Assembly: GCA_026770585.1 (NCBI GenBank)
Contig: MU646499.1
Location: 599,131 to 612,145, forward strand
DNA length: 13,015 nt
From: Baffinella frigidus
Lineage: Eukaryota > Cryptophyceae > Cryptomonadales > Baffinellaceae
Direction of reading: 5' to 3'
Numbering within the stretch: position 1 is the first letter of the stretch; every line of letters starts with the position of its first letter. Positions 1 through 10,680 of the stretch are shown piece by piece. The notes under the pieces were generated by a model. The model saw only the letters and a list, made by a program, of their open reading frames with translations. It had not been told where the DNA came from and ran no database searches. Both the position numbers and the translations under genes were made by a program.

Positions 1-50
1 CTCCCTAAACCCTAAACCCCTAAACCCCTAAACCCCTAACCCCCTAAACC
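1..50 (+). repeat. Telomere-like array, end of an upstream intron
   Basis: CCCTAAA/CCCCTAAA units running into acceptor AACCAG. As an exon follows at once and the gene is already open, this is intronic and not a chromosome end. Confidence 0.85.
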
Positions 51-52
51 AG

Positions 53-137
53 GTTCTACATTCCGCAAAACACGCTTGCCGAAGGCAACGTGTACCACTT
101 CCTGGTGCGCTGCCCCATCCCAGATGCCGCTTTTTCG
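53..137 (+). CDS. Exon 1 (first in window): REJ strand
   Basis: Follows acceptor AACCAG. Reads YIPQNTLAEGNVYHF, the 'L..G..Y.F.V' pattern seen repeatedly in REJ modules. Donor GTTGAT at 138 leaves phase 0; an in-frame TGA at 144 shows that the exon must end near here. Confidence 0.72.
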
Positions 138-3100
138 GTTGATTGAGTCTCCGAAAAGAGGGAAGTATCCATGAATTGTCGGAACAGAACCGCGCGTCCT
201 CCAACCTTTGCGAAAACTGAGTCGTGTCCGTGAACAGGTGCGAGCGACGGACGCGGTCGTCCCAGCCGCGTTCACCGAAACGACCCTCGTCATCGACACG
301 TCCCTCATCACCCTCACCCCGTAAGCCCCAAACCCATGCGGAACGTTTTTGAATTAAAAAAATGGTTTCAATGAAAATTACTACACGACTGCTGTAATCT
401 TGCTAGTGAAGACCATTGAGTGTAGTAAATTTCAGTGCCCAAGTTTTTAAAACATTGAGGTGGGGGCGACCAGCCTTCCGGCGGGGTGTTCCCAAGGAAA
501 CCCTAAACCCCAAACACCAACCCGAAACACTTACCCATAAAGCGTGACCCCCTAACGCAGGTCGATCGTGGGCGGGTCCCGCGCCGCGGCAATCTCCGAA
601 ACGACGCGTCTTCGCGTCATCCTCGCGGTACCCACACCAGGCTACACAAGCATCCTTTTTAAAACCCGGGGAGCTGTACAAGTGAGGCAGTGTGTAGTAA
701 TTTTTACATGTTTGGTCACGTGTCCGCCCGGTTTTCGGGCGGACAAGAGACCAACTCCGTACAAACCGCCTACAATCGACATGTCAAAGGGGTGGCATGT
801 GTATCCACAACTTGTGTAACCCTAAATCACGCAATAAACCCCACAATTTATTCATCTCGTTTTCGATGATTCGCAGGGGAACACGAAGGCGGTATCGGCG
901 CTGACGTACGAGTGGGGGTGCACGCCCGCGCCGTGCTTCCCGGGCGCGGACGCCGCGTTCCTCATCGACAAGGAATCCGTCTCGCTGCCCGCGAACCTCC
1001 TGGTCCCGGCGGCCTATCGCATCTCCGTCAAGGTCTACCTCTGCCCGAGTAAAGTTGGGCACGTAGATATTTCGCCCCCCCCAAATTTTGCAGGTGGGTT
1101 TTGACCCCCCCGTGAAATCTCCTGTGAAATTTCGGGGGGGGCATCTCCGTCAAGGTCTCTATCGAACCCGGGGAAACGTCTTTTTCTTATACAATCGGGA
1201 CACGGAAATTGCTACACAGTTGGGGCATGTTAGTAGTAGTAAAGCATTTGTGTTGTAGTTATTGTTGGTGGTGGTGGTGTTGTTGCCAGATTCCAAACGA
1301 AAATTCGTATCCCCGGGTCAGGTGTCGGCGCAGTGACCCCCTGACCCCCATCAAACGTGTGTATGCGACAGAGCTGAGGGTGTGTGTTTGACACCCGCTT
1401 GGACATTTCCCCGGAGCAGGTGTCGGCGCAGATCGGGCTGGTGTTCTTCGAGGAGACGACCTCCGTCGTGATTCACCTCACGCCTGGCGCCCAGCCTGCG
1501 ACCCAGGTTCTACCTCTGTCACACCTCAGTCTATGTCGGCTCACCAATGTGGTCAGCCCGGGCGTTTCTCGCTCCAAAGTTGACGGATGTGTACCGCGAA
1601 ACCCAGCGTGTCAACTTAAGCAAAGTCACCCAGCCCGACGTCGGTCGTGATTCAGCTCACGCCCGCGACTCGGGTGTCGCGTCTATTGTTTAGGGATGGG
1701 GGGGGGGTCAGCGGGTTAGGGTGTATGGCTTAGTCGGACAGCATTCCCCGATACCCCCCTGTGGCGTATTGGGAAATAGCGGGCAGAAGGCCTGCTGTAA
1801 CTAGTGAGTAAGCCGACAGCATGTGTTTGACATCACCGCGACACGCTTTCGGTACTAACAAACGCCTCTCTTCTGCGGTTCCCTCCGGCTTTTCGTCGCT
1901 TTACAAACTTTCTTAATAAAAACAGGTTACGGGCCCCCTCGGAAAATACATCAACTCCGCGGATGACGTGGCGCTGTTCGCCGACCCAGCCATCTATGTC
2001 GACACTGCCTACACGTAAAACCCAAACCCCAAACCCTGAGCCCTAAACCGTGCCCCAACCCCTGAGCCCTAAACCGTGAACCCTACTCCCCAATCCCCAA
2101 ACACCAAACCCCCTAAACCCTAAACCCGAAACACCAAGCCCCAAGCCCCAAACGCCAAACGCCAAAGCCCGTGACCCCTCCCTAGGAACCACTGGAGACA
2201 AATTGCGGGGGGCTCTTCCCTAACCCCCTCGACCCTCTCGGCGAACCCTTCGAACCTCTCACTTTCCTGAGCCCGAAACCCGAACGCTAGGTACCTGTGG
2301 CGGCAAATCGCGGGGGGGAATTCGCTGACCAAGTTAAAGCTATCGACCGCTACCGGCGTGTTTGGCGACACGCTCGGGTTCCTAAACCCCAAACCCGAAA
2401 CCATAAACCATAAACCATAAACCATAAGCCATAAACCCGAAACCCGAAACCCGAAACTCGAAACCCGAAACCAGGTTCCTGAGCCGGACGCTGACCGAGG
2501 GCCAGATGTAAACCCCAAACCCAAAACCCAAAACCCAAAACCCAAAACCCAAAACCCAAAACCCAAAACCCAAAACCCCAAATCTTAAACCCGAAACCCG
2601 AAACGCTGAAGGCTTGACCCTGAACCAGGTACCGGTTCCGGGTGGAGATAAGCTCGACTTCAGGAGTGGGGTTCGCGGAGCTGGACCTCCTGATGCGCCC
2701 GGGGCCGTCCTCTGGGTACCTCTCGGTGTCCCCAAGGGCGGGGCTGGCCGTGGACACGGTGTTTTCGCTGCTTGCGCTCGATTGGGTCGACATCCCTGAC
2801 TCGCTCCCGCTTTCCTTCGAGGTCCGCTCCCTGCCCAACCCCCAAACCCTAAGCCTGAACCCTAAACTCTAAACCCTAAACCCTAAACCCCAAACCCCAA
2901 ACCCTAAACCCCAAACCATAAACCCTAAACCCTAAACCCTAAACCCTACACCCTAAACCCTACACCCTAAACCCTAAACCCTAAACCCTAACCCCTAAAC
3001 GTGGGTCCTCTGGTACAGTTCTGGTACGCATTGGATACAGGCAGCTTGGCGGCAGACGCGATCACTCTGGAGGACCAGACGCCGTTCGGGCAGCTGTCGC

Positions 3101-6100
3101 GCCAGTTTCTGATGGTCCGGATGCCGAATGTCGACCCCGTGTACTCCAACGCGACCATCGGCCTCACGGTCATCAACCCTTAACCCGAAACCCGAAACCA
3201 TCAACCCTGAAACCTAAACCCTGAACCCTAAACCCTGAACCCTAAACCCTAAACCCGAAAGCCGAAACCCAGAAGCCTAAACCCTAAACCCCAAACACCA
3301 AACCCTACACCCTAAACACTCAACACTAAACACTTAACCCGAAACCCGAAACCCTCAAGCAGGTAATCAATTCGGCGGGGTGCGAGGTGCGGCGAGCGCA
3401 GAGAGTCAAGTTGGAGTGGCCGCCGATCCCGCAGGCATCCCCCCTAATCCCTAACCCCTAATCCCTAATCCCGAACCCCAAAATTCGAACCTCAAAATCT
3501 GGACCCCAACATCCGAACCCCAAAGCCCTGACGAAACCCCAAACCCCAATCCCCACAACCCAAAACACGAACGCCAGTCCCCAACGTCCAGTCCCCAAAA
3601 CCCAAACCCAAACCCAAACCCAACCCCAAACCCTAACCCCCAAAACCCACACTCGAAACCCTAATGCCTCCCCCACAACACAGGCCTCCACAGGGCAAAT
3701 GCAAGCACTCATCCTGAGGCGTGGCCTCTGAAGGCGTGGCCTCTGAAGGGAGCCCGTGGGCATGGCACAACGCAAGGCAGTCACCTCGGACAGTTGGCTT
3801 CGGCGTCCGCGTGACCGGTCACGCGGGCGTTCACGAGCCTGCCGGCGGGGCTGTTCCTAATGCCTCCCCCACAACACAGGCCTCCGCAGGGCAAATGCAA
3901 GCACTCATCAACGAGGCGAGTGACATGCAGGCCTTTGAGGAGGTCCTACACCCTACACCCTACGCCCTGAACCCTAAACCATAAATAATAAACCCCAGAC
4001 CCTACACCACACACCCCAAACACCAAACACTAAAAACTAAAAACTAAAAACTAAAAACTAAAAACTAAAAACTAAACCCTATAACCTAAACCCTATAACC
4101 TAAACCCTACAACCTAAACCCCAAACCCTAACCCCCAACCCTAACACCCCAACCCTGCACCCAAAACCCTGACCCCTGGACCAGGTGGTGATGCTGACAA
4201 ACGTGCTCACTTCGCTCCTCGACACGGCACTCGCCCTAAACCCCAAACCCCAAACCCCAAACCCCAAACCCCAAACCCCAAACCCCAAACCCCAAACCCC
4301 AAACCATAAACCCTAAACCCTGAAACATAAAACCCTAAAACCCTAAACCCTAAAGCATAAACTCTGAAGCAGGCACTCGCCCCCACGCGGCGCGCGACGC
4401 TCGCAACCCCGCCGTGCGCGAATGCAGGTGCGTCCGCGAATCTAGCTCATTTGTCGGTTTCGCGAATGCAGGGCATTTGTCGGTTTCGTGTGGGGGGCGG
4501 GAGGTCTCGCTTCAGCGGTTCCTGCGACGCGTCGCGCACGTTCTATCCGTCGGTTAATGGGGGCACACGGACCTCGTGACCACCTCGTGACCACCTCTTT
4601 CCTTTTATGAAACGGTGTTTTCCCTGCTGCAGGCGGGTCGTGCGACAACGACGTCTCGCGGGCGTTCGTGCTCGGGCAGATCCAGAAGGCTCTTCGCGCG
4701 ATCGTCCCCAAGGGCACCGAGAGCTCCATGGTCTCAACCCTAAACCCTCAACCTTTACCCAAAATCCTGAACCCTGCCCCCTCAATCCTGAACCCTGAAC
4801 CCTAAACCCTAAACCCTAAACCCTAAACCTTTAACCCTCAACCCTAAACCCTAAACCCTAAACCCTAAACCATACAAACCTTAACCTTAAAACCCTAACC
4901 CCAAACACCAAACCCCAAACCCCAACCCAAACCCCAAACCCTAATCCCCAAACCCGAAACGCGACACCAGGTGTCGAATGCAGTGCGGGGGGCGATCACG
5001 CCGTTTGTCAACCGCTCGACGCAGGTGCGTTCGAAACCCCCAATCACTAAACGATCAACACTAAACACTAGACACTAAACCCCGAACCCTGAACCCTGAA
5101 CCCTGAACCCTGAATCCTGATCCCTAAAACCCCAACCCTGAACCCTAAACCCTGATCCCTAAAACCCCAACCCTGAACCCTAAACCCTAAACCCTAAACA
5201 CTTAACCCTGAACACTGAACACGAAACACGAAACGATAACCCCGCAGGACGCGGCGCTGGCGCTGAATTCGGAGATCCTGTTCGCCTCCACCAACCCCGT
5301 CAACGGCTCAGGTGCACCCTCTTCAATAAACCCGTAGCCTCTTCAATAAACCCTTAGCCTCTCCAATAAACCCCTAGCCTATTCAACAAACCACAAGAAC
5401 TCGCCCTAATCCCTAACAACCCTATTAACCCCTCCCAAACTATCTAACAAACCCTAACCCCTCGCCTCCTGACCCCCAAACAACAGGTCTGAACGACCTA
5501 GCAGTGGCGGGGCTGGTAGGGACCTTCTCGGAGCTTCTAAACGCCTCTCAGCGCGCTGTCGACGGCGGCGCTCTCACCCACCAGGCACCCAGCCTCTAAA
5601 CCCTAAACCCCAAACCCCAAACCCTGAACCCCAAACCCTGAACCCTGAACCCTAAACCCTAAACCCTAAACCCTAAACCCTAAACCCTAAACCATAAACC
5701 CTAAACTCCGACCACACGTCCACCAGGGGGGACGCGACCGCGTGTCTCACACCCACACGCGGACGTGACCAGGTGTCACACCCACACGCGGACGTGACCG
5801 GGTGTCTGACACTTGATGCCTTGGAACAGGACAAGGTCGCGGGGGCGATCGACGTGGACGCAGCGAACATGGTTGCCTTCCTCCTCACCACCGTCTTCCC
5901 GGGCCAGGTCTGCCCACACCCCAGAGATCCCCGGTTCTGACTGTCTTGAGGGAGTAGATGGACGCGTCCGCGGTGCTAGACACTCCCCGCGATCTCGCTG
6001 ACACGCTCCCTGAGTGTCGGACACGCGGTCGCGTCCGCGCGTTTCGCCTAAATGGACGTTCCTCCTCACCACCGTCTTCCCGGGCCAGGTCTGCCCAAAC

Positions 6101-9100
6101 CCCAAACAACAAACACCAAACACCAAACACCAAACACCAAACCCTAGGGACACGACCAGTGGGTCGTGTCCCTCCGACAAGCGAGTCGCATCCGCTGAAT
6201 CTTGCGGTTTTTTTCGTTCGCAGAACCCGAAGGCGTCGGCGTCGGACCACATGTCCCTCATGCTCCGAAACAGTGCGCGTTTGGTTATATCCGTCGGTTA
6301 ATGGGGGTACAAGAACCTCGTGACCACCTCGTGACTAACGTGGGCGCCCCACACAGAACCCGAAGGCGTCGGCGTCGGACCACATGTCGGTGATGCTGGC
6401 GCGGGCCCGCCTTGGGAGCACCAACTGGACCGCCCCCGCCTCCAAAAGGGTACGCCCGCACCCCCTTTGGGTGCCTGTCAGGAGCCCCCGCAGTGGTAGA
6501 TGTGTCGGTTTGGTGTGAGGGTTGGGAGGTCACGAGGTGGTCACGCGGTGCTAGTGCCCCCATTAACCGCGGATAGCGTTGCTGACAACCGCGGATAGCG
6601 GTCTCGAAGAGGGTACGCTAAATCCTAAACCCGAAACCCGAAATCGCTGGCAGGCGTGAGTATGTGTTGATAAACACGTGGTTAATAGATATGGGTGTCC
6701 GCAGGTGGTGCCGACGGTGGGTGCGGGAGTGGACGCGCGCTCCAACATCTTCCTCCCGCAGGCTCTAAACCCTCACCCCTGAACCCTGAACCCTAAACTC
6801 TAAAACCTAAAACCTAAACCCCACACCCTAAACCCTAAACCCTAAACCCTAAACCCCAAACCCTAACCCCCAAACCCCAAACCCTAAACCCAAATCCTAA
6901 ACCCTAAACCCTAAACCCTACCCCCTAAACCCTAAACCCGAAATCCTCAAGCAGGCTGGGCTGCCGAACCTGGAGGGAGGCGACGTGGTGTCCGTGGACG
7001 TGGTCTTCGTGCAGTGGGACACCCAGGTGCGCCCGCTTGCTCCGCTTGCTTGTTTTCTTGCAACTCATTTGCCAACCCTAAACCCCAAACCCTAAAGCCT
7101 AAACACCAAACACCAAACACCAAACACCAAACACCAAACACCAAACACCAAACACCAAACACGAAAGCCTGAACGCGTGGCAGGTGCACCCGCGGGGCGG
7201 GAAGACGCTGGGATCGGACACGGTGACCGTCAACTTGACCGCGGAGTACGCCAACGGCTCCAAGGTGCACCCCCAACCCAACCCCTAGCCCCGAAACCCC
7301 AAACCCCAAACCCTAAACCCCAAACCCCAACCCGTATACCCTAAACCCAAACCCCTCCACCCTAAAACCCTGAACCCCAAACCCCAAACCCTAAACCCCT
7401 GAACCATAAACCCTAAACCCTAAACCCTAAACCCTAAACCAGGTGCAACAGACGTATCTGGAGCAGCCAGTGGTGGTGACGCTCGCGCAGGAGACACCCG
7501 AGGCGGGCCTTTCCGTCCAGGTCTGTCCCGAGCCGGGCCTATCTCTGTCCTGAGGCGGGCCTATCTCTGTCCTGAGGCGGGCCCTTGAGGACCGGAGGCG
7601 GGCCTATTCGTTTGCAGTGCTGGACACACAGTCACGTCCAGGATTTGCCGTGCTGAACACACGCGTGGCGTGCAGGTGCGGGGGTCGGACACACTGGACC
7701 AGTGCCTCTACTGGGACGCGAGCAAGGGCAACTTCGAGTCGCGCGGCGCCATCGTCTCTGAGCTCTCGTTCAACCCCAGACCACAAACCACAAACCGCAA
7801 ACCACAAACCACAAACCACAAACCACAAACCACAAAACCTAAACATTAAACCCGAAACCCCAAACTTTAAACCCCAAACCCTAAACCCAACATCCCGAAC
7901 CCCAAACACCAAACCCCAAACCCCAAACCCCAATCCAGGTACACGCACGTTTCCTGTGAGAGCTATCACCTCACGGACTTCGCGTCGGTGCTCCCCTAAA
8001 CCCTAAACCCTAAACCCTAAACCCTAAACCCTAAACCCTAAACCCTAAACCCCAAATTATGATAAATAATAAATAATGAATAATAAATAATAATAAATGA
8101 ATAATAAACAATAAACCATAAAACAGTAAACCTTAAGCCCTAAAGCGTAAGGCCTGAATCAGGTGCTCGAGAAGTCGTTCGGAGACCTGGATGACGTTCT
8201 GGTCTTCGAGGACCTCTCTCAGGTCTGTCCCTCCCGAGGCGGGCCTATCTGGTCCCGAGGCGGGCCTACTTGTCCCGAGGCGGGCCTATTTTTTTCGAGG
8301 CGGGCCCTTGATGTCCCGAGGCGGGCCTATCTTCTCTCGTGAGTGGATAACCTGTTCGCAACGGCAATGTTCCAAGATGCATGTGTCACTCCCGAGGCGG
8401 GCCCTGCAATCGTTAATCGACTTTACAATCATGAAATGACTTTACGCGCGTGGTTGACATAACCATCTGGAATTGACATTACGCGCGTGGCAGTTCGACA
8501 AGTGGACGCCAGAGCGCTTCCTGGCCCTCTTCGCCTGCGCCTCCCTCCTCTTCATCTACTGGAGTGCGCTACCCCAACCCCTGAACCCCGAACACCACAC
8601 ACCACACACCAAACACCAAACACCAAACACCAAACACCAAACACCAAACACCAAACACCAAACACCACACCTCAAACCCCAAAGACCAAACCCCAAACCC
8701 CAAAACCCAAAACCCAAAACCCCAAAACCCCTCACCACTCACCCCACACCCTCACCACTCCCCCCACACCAAAACCCCAAAACCCCTCACCACTCACCCC
8801 AAACCCCTCACCCCAAACACTAAACACTAAGCACGCAACACTGACCAGGTGGGGTGTGGGTGGGGCGGCGGGCGGACTTGCGGGCGCTGGGGGACCTGAG
8901 CCTCCGGATCAAGCATCGCGACGCGAGCCGCCTCGGCGGGGAGGTCCGTCCACCAGGGGGACGCGACCGCGTGCCCAACACACACACGCGGACGTGACCG
9001 CGTGCCTGGCACCTACTTGAGGACGTGACCGCGTGCCAAACACCCACTTGAGGACGTGGCCGGGTGTCTGACACGCTTCCCCGTCCGAAACAGGTGGTGC

Positions 9101-10623
9101 GATCTTCGGAGGAGGAGATGCGGGCGCGCGACTATGTCATGATCAAGGCCATCCTCAAGCACCGCATGGCCTCCAGGTCAAACCCGAACCCCCAAACCCT
9201 GAACCCTGAAGCATGGACTCTCGAGGTCGCTCTTCAAGCACCGCACGACCTCCCGGTACGCCCGCCGAGGAATCCGATCATCTCACCTCGGGAGCAATGG
9301 GCCCGCCTCGGGACATGCTTTTCTGATCGCCTAGCTACGGGTGGACGCCCTGGTCCCACCGTGCGTCTAACTTCGGCATTCCGAACGATAGGTACAAGTC
9401 GTGGCGGATCCAGACGTTGCACCTCCTGAAGACGGAGCACATCATCGGCGGCATCTTCTTCCGCCCGGTCTTCAACGCATACACCCGCCCGCGCCGCCTC
9501 ACGGTCCGCAAACCCTAAACCCGAAACCCTAAACCCGAAACCCGAAACTCTAAACCCTAAACCCGAAACCCTAAACCCCAAACCCTGAACCCCAAACCCT
9601 GAACCCCAAAACCCAAGCCCGAAACCCTAAACCCCAAACCCTGAACCCCAAACCCCAAACCCCAAAACCCGAACCCTAAACCCTGAACCCTGAACCCTAA
9701 ACCCTGAATCCTGAATCCTGAATGATGAATGCTGAATGCCTGATGGTAAATGGTGGATCGCAGGTGTTGTTCGTGATCTTCCTGGGGAACATCACGCTGA
9801 ATACGCTCTTCATCGGGAGAGGGGGCTTCGGCTTGGATGCCCAAGTTGCCGCTGGTGCCTCCCGAAACCCTCAACCACACCAGCTGTATTGATGGATAGA
9901 GATAGATGAATAGATAGATGTGGATATATTGATAGTTAGATACTTTCCAACTCACCTCCTGTGTGTATCCATATATGTGTAGCCATATAAGTCCTTCACG
10001 GAAGGAAATACATAGTGGCTGTGTTGGGTTTGATCCGTAATAAACGCACGTTTCTCTCGAGATAAACGCTCTTTTCTCTTTGATCAACGCTCTTTCCTCT
10101 CATGAACACCCTAACAAGGAGTAGTCTGGTCCCAGGCTCACAACCTGTGCTTACAAACGTCTGTCTCTCTCGCTCTCCCTCCCTCTCTCTCCCTCTCCCT
10201 CTCCCTCTCCCTCTCTCCCTCAGGAATCGTGGCGGCGATCGTGATGTTCCCGATCGGGCTGATCTTCTCGGCGGCCTTCCGCGCCATCGATTCCGAGGCC
10301 ACCTGGAAAATGCACCGGAGGCGCCGCGTGCGTCGCGTCCAGGTATCACCGATCAACGCCCGTGACAGCCGTCTATTCCTCTGTTGACAGCCGTCTATTC
10401 CTCTTCTGACAGCCGTCTATTTCTCTGCTGACCGGGCTATTGACTAGGCTATTCGGTATTGACCGGGCTATTCCTAAACTTTGCGGCGTCCCCACAGGAG
10501 TCGGTGGTGGTGCGGGGGGCGCTGGACATCCTCTCGAAGCCGCCTCCCCCCAAGAACGTGCTCCTCACGCGCGCGGGCTACTCGCCTCCCCGCCCGCCCG
10601 GCGCCCTCGCTCCAGGTTTTTTT

Positions 10624-10680
<57 letters not shown>

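Noticed and set aside
1-50. Chromosome end (true telomere)
   Set aside because: The array is short and degenerate, and runs straight into a splice acceptor and coding exon. The same kind of array recurs in introns through the window.
721-745. Rho-independent terminator
   Set aside because: The context is a eukaryotic intron, there is no T tract after the stem, and coding sequence continues.
1155-1177. Extra exon after the copied exon 4 end
   Set aside because: It would leave phase 2 and clash with exon 5. Joining 1032 to 1420 directly gives a normal REJ strand.
2120-2838. Long minus-strand open frames rich in GFGFWVLGFG
   Set aside because: They are antisense readings of CCCAAAA/CCCGAAA arrays. 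The period-seven composition explains them, and the real exons are on the + strand.
6224-6272. Alternative (mutually exclusive) copy of exon 20
   Set aside because: The first 32 bases match exon 20 exactly, but the only donor leaves phase 1, which does not join exon 21 in frame. Kept as a pseudo-exon.
7095-7165. CRISPR array
   Set aside because: The period is seven bases with no spacers.
8473-9020. Long + strand open frames rich in TPNTKHQ
   Set aside because: These read through the ACACCAA array of intron 28. Only the first 90 bases belong to an exon (TM1).
9997-10365. Arg-rich minus-strand protein
   Set aside because: It is the antisense of the CTCTCC pyrimidine tract and of exon 33, which has a membrane-helix reading on the + strand.
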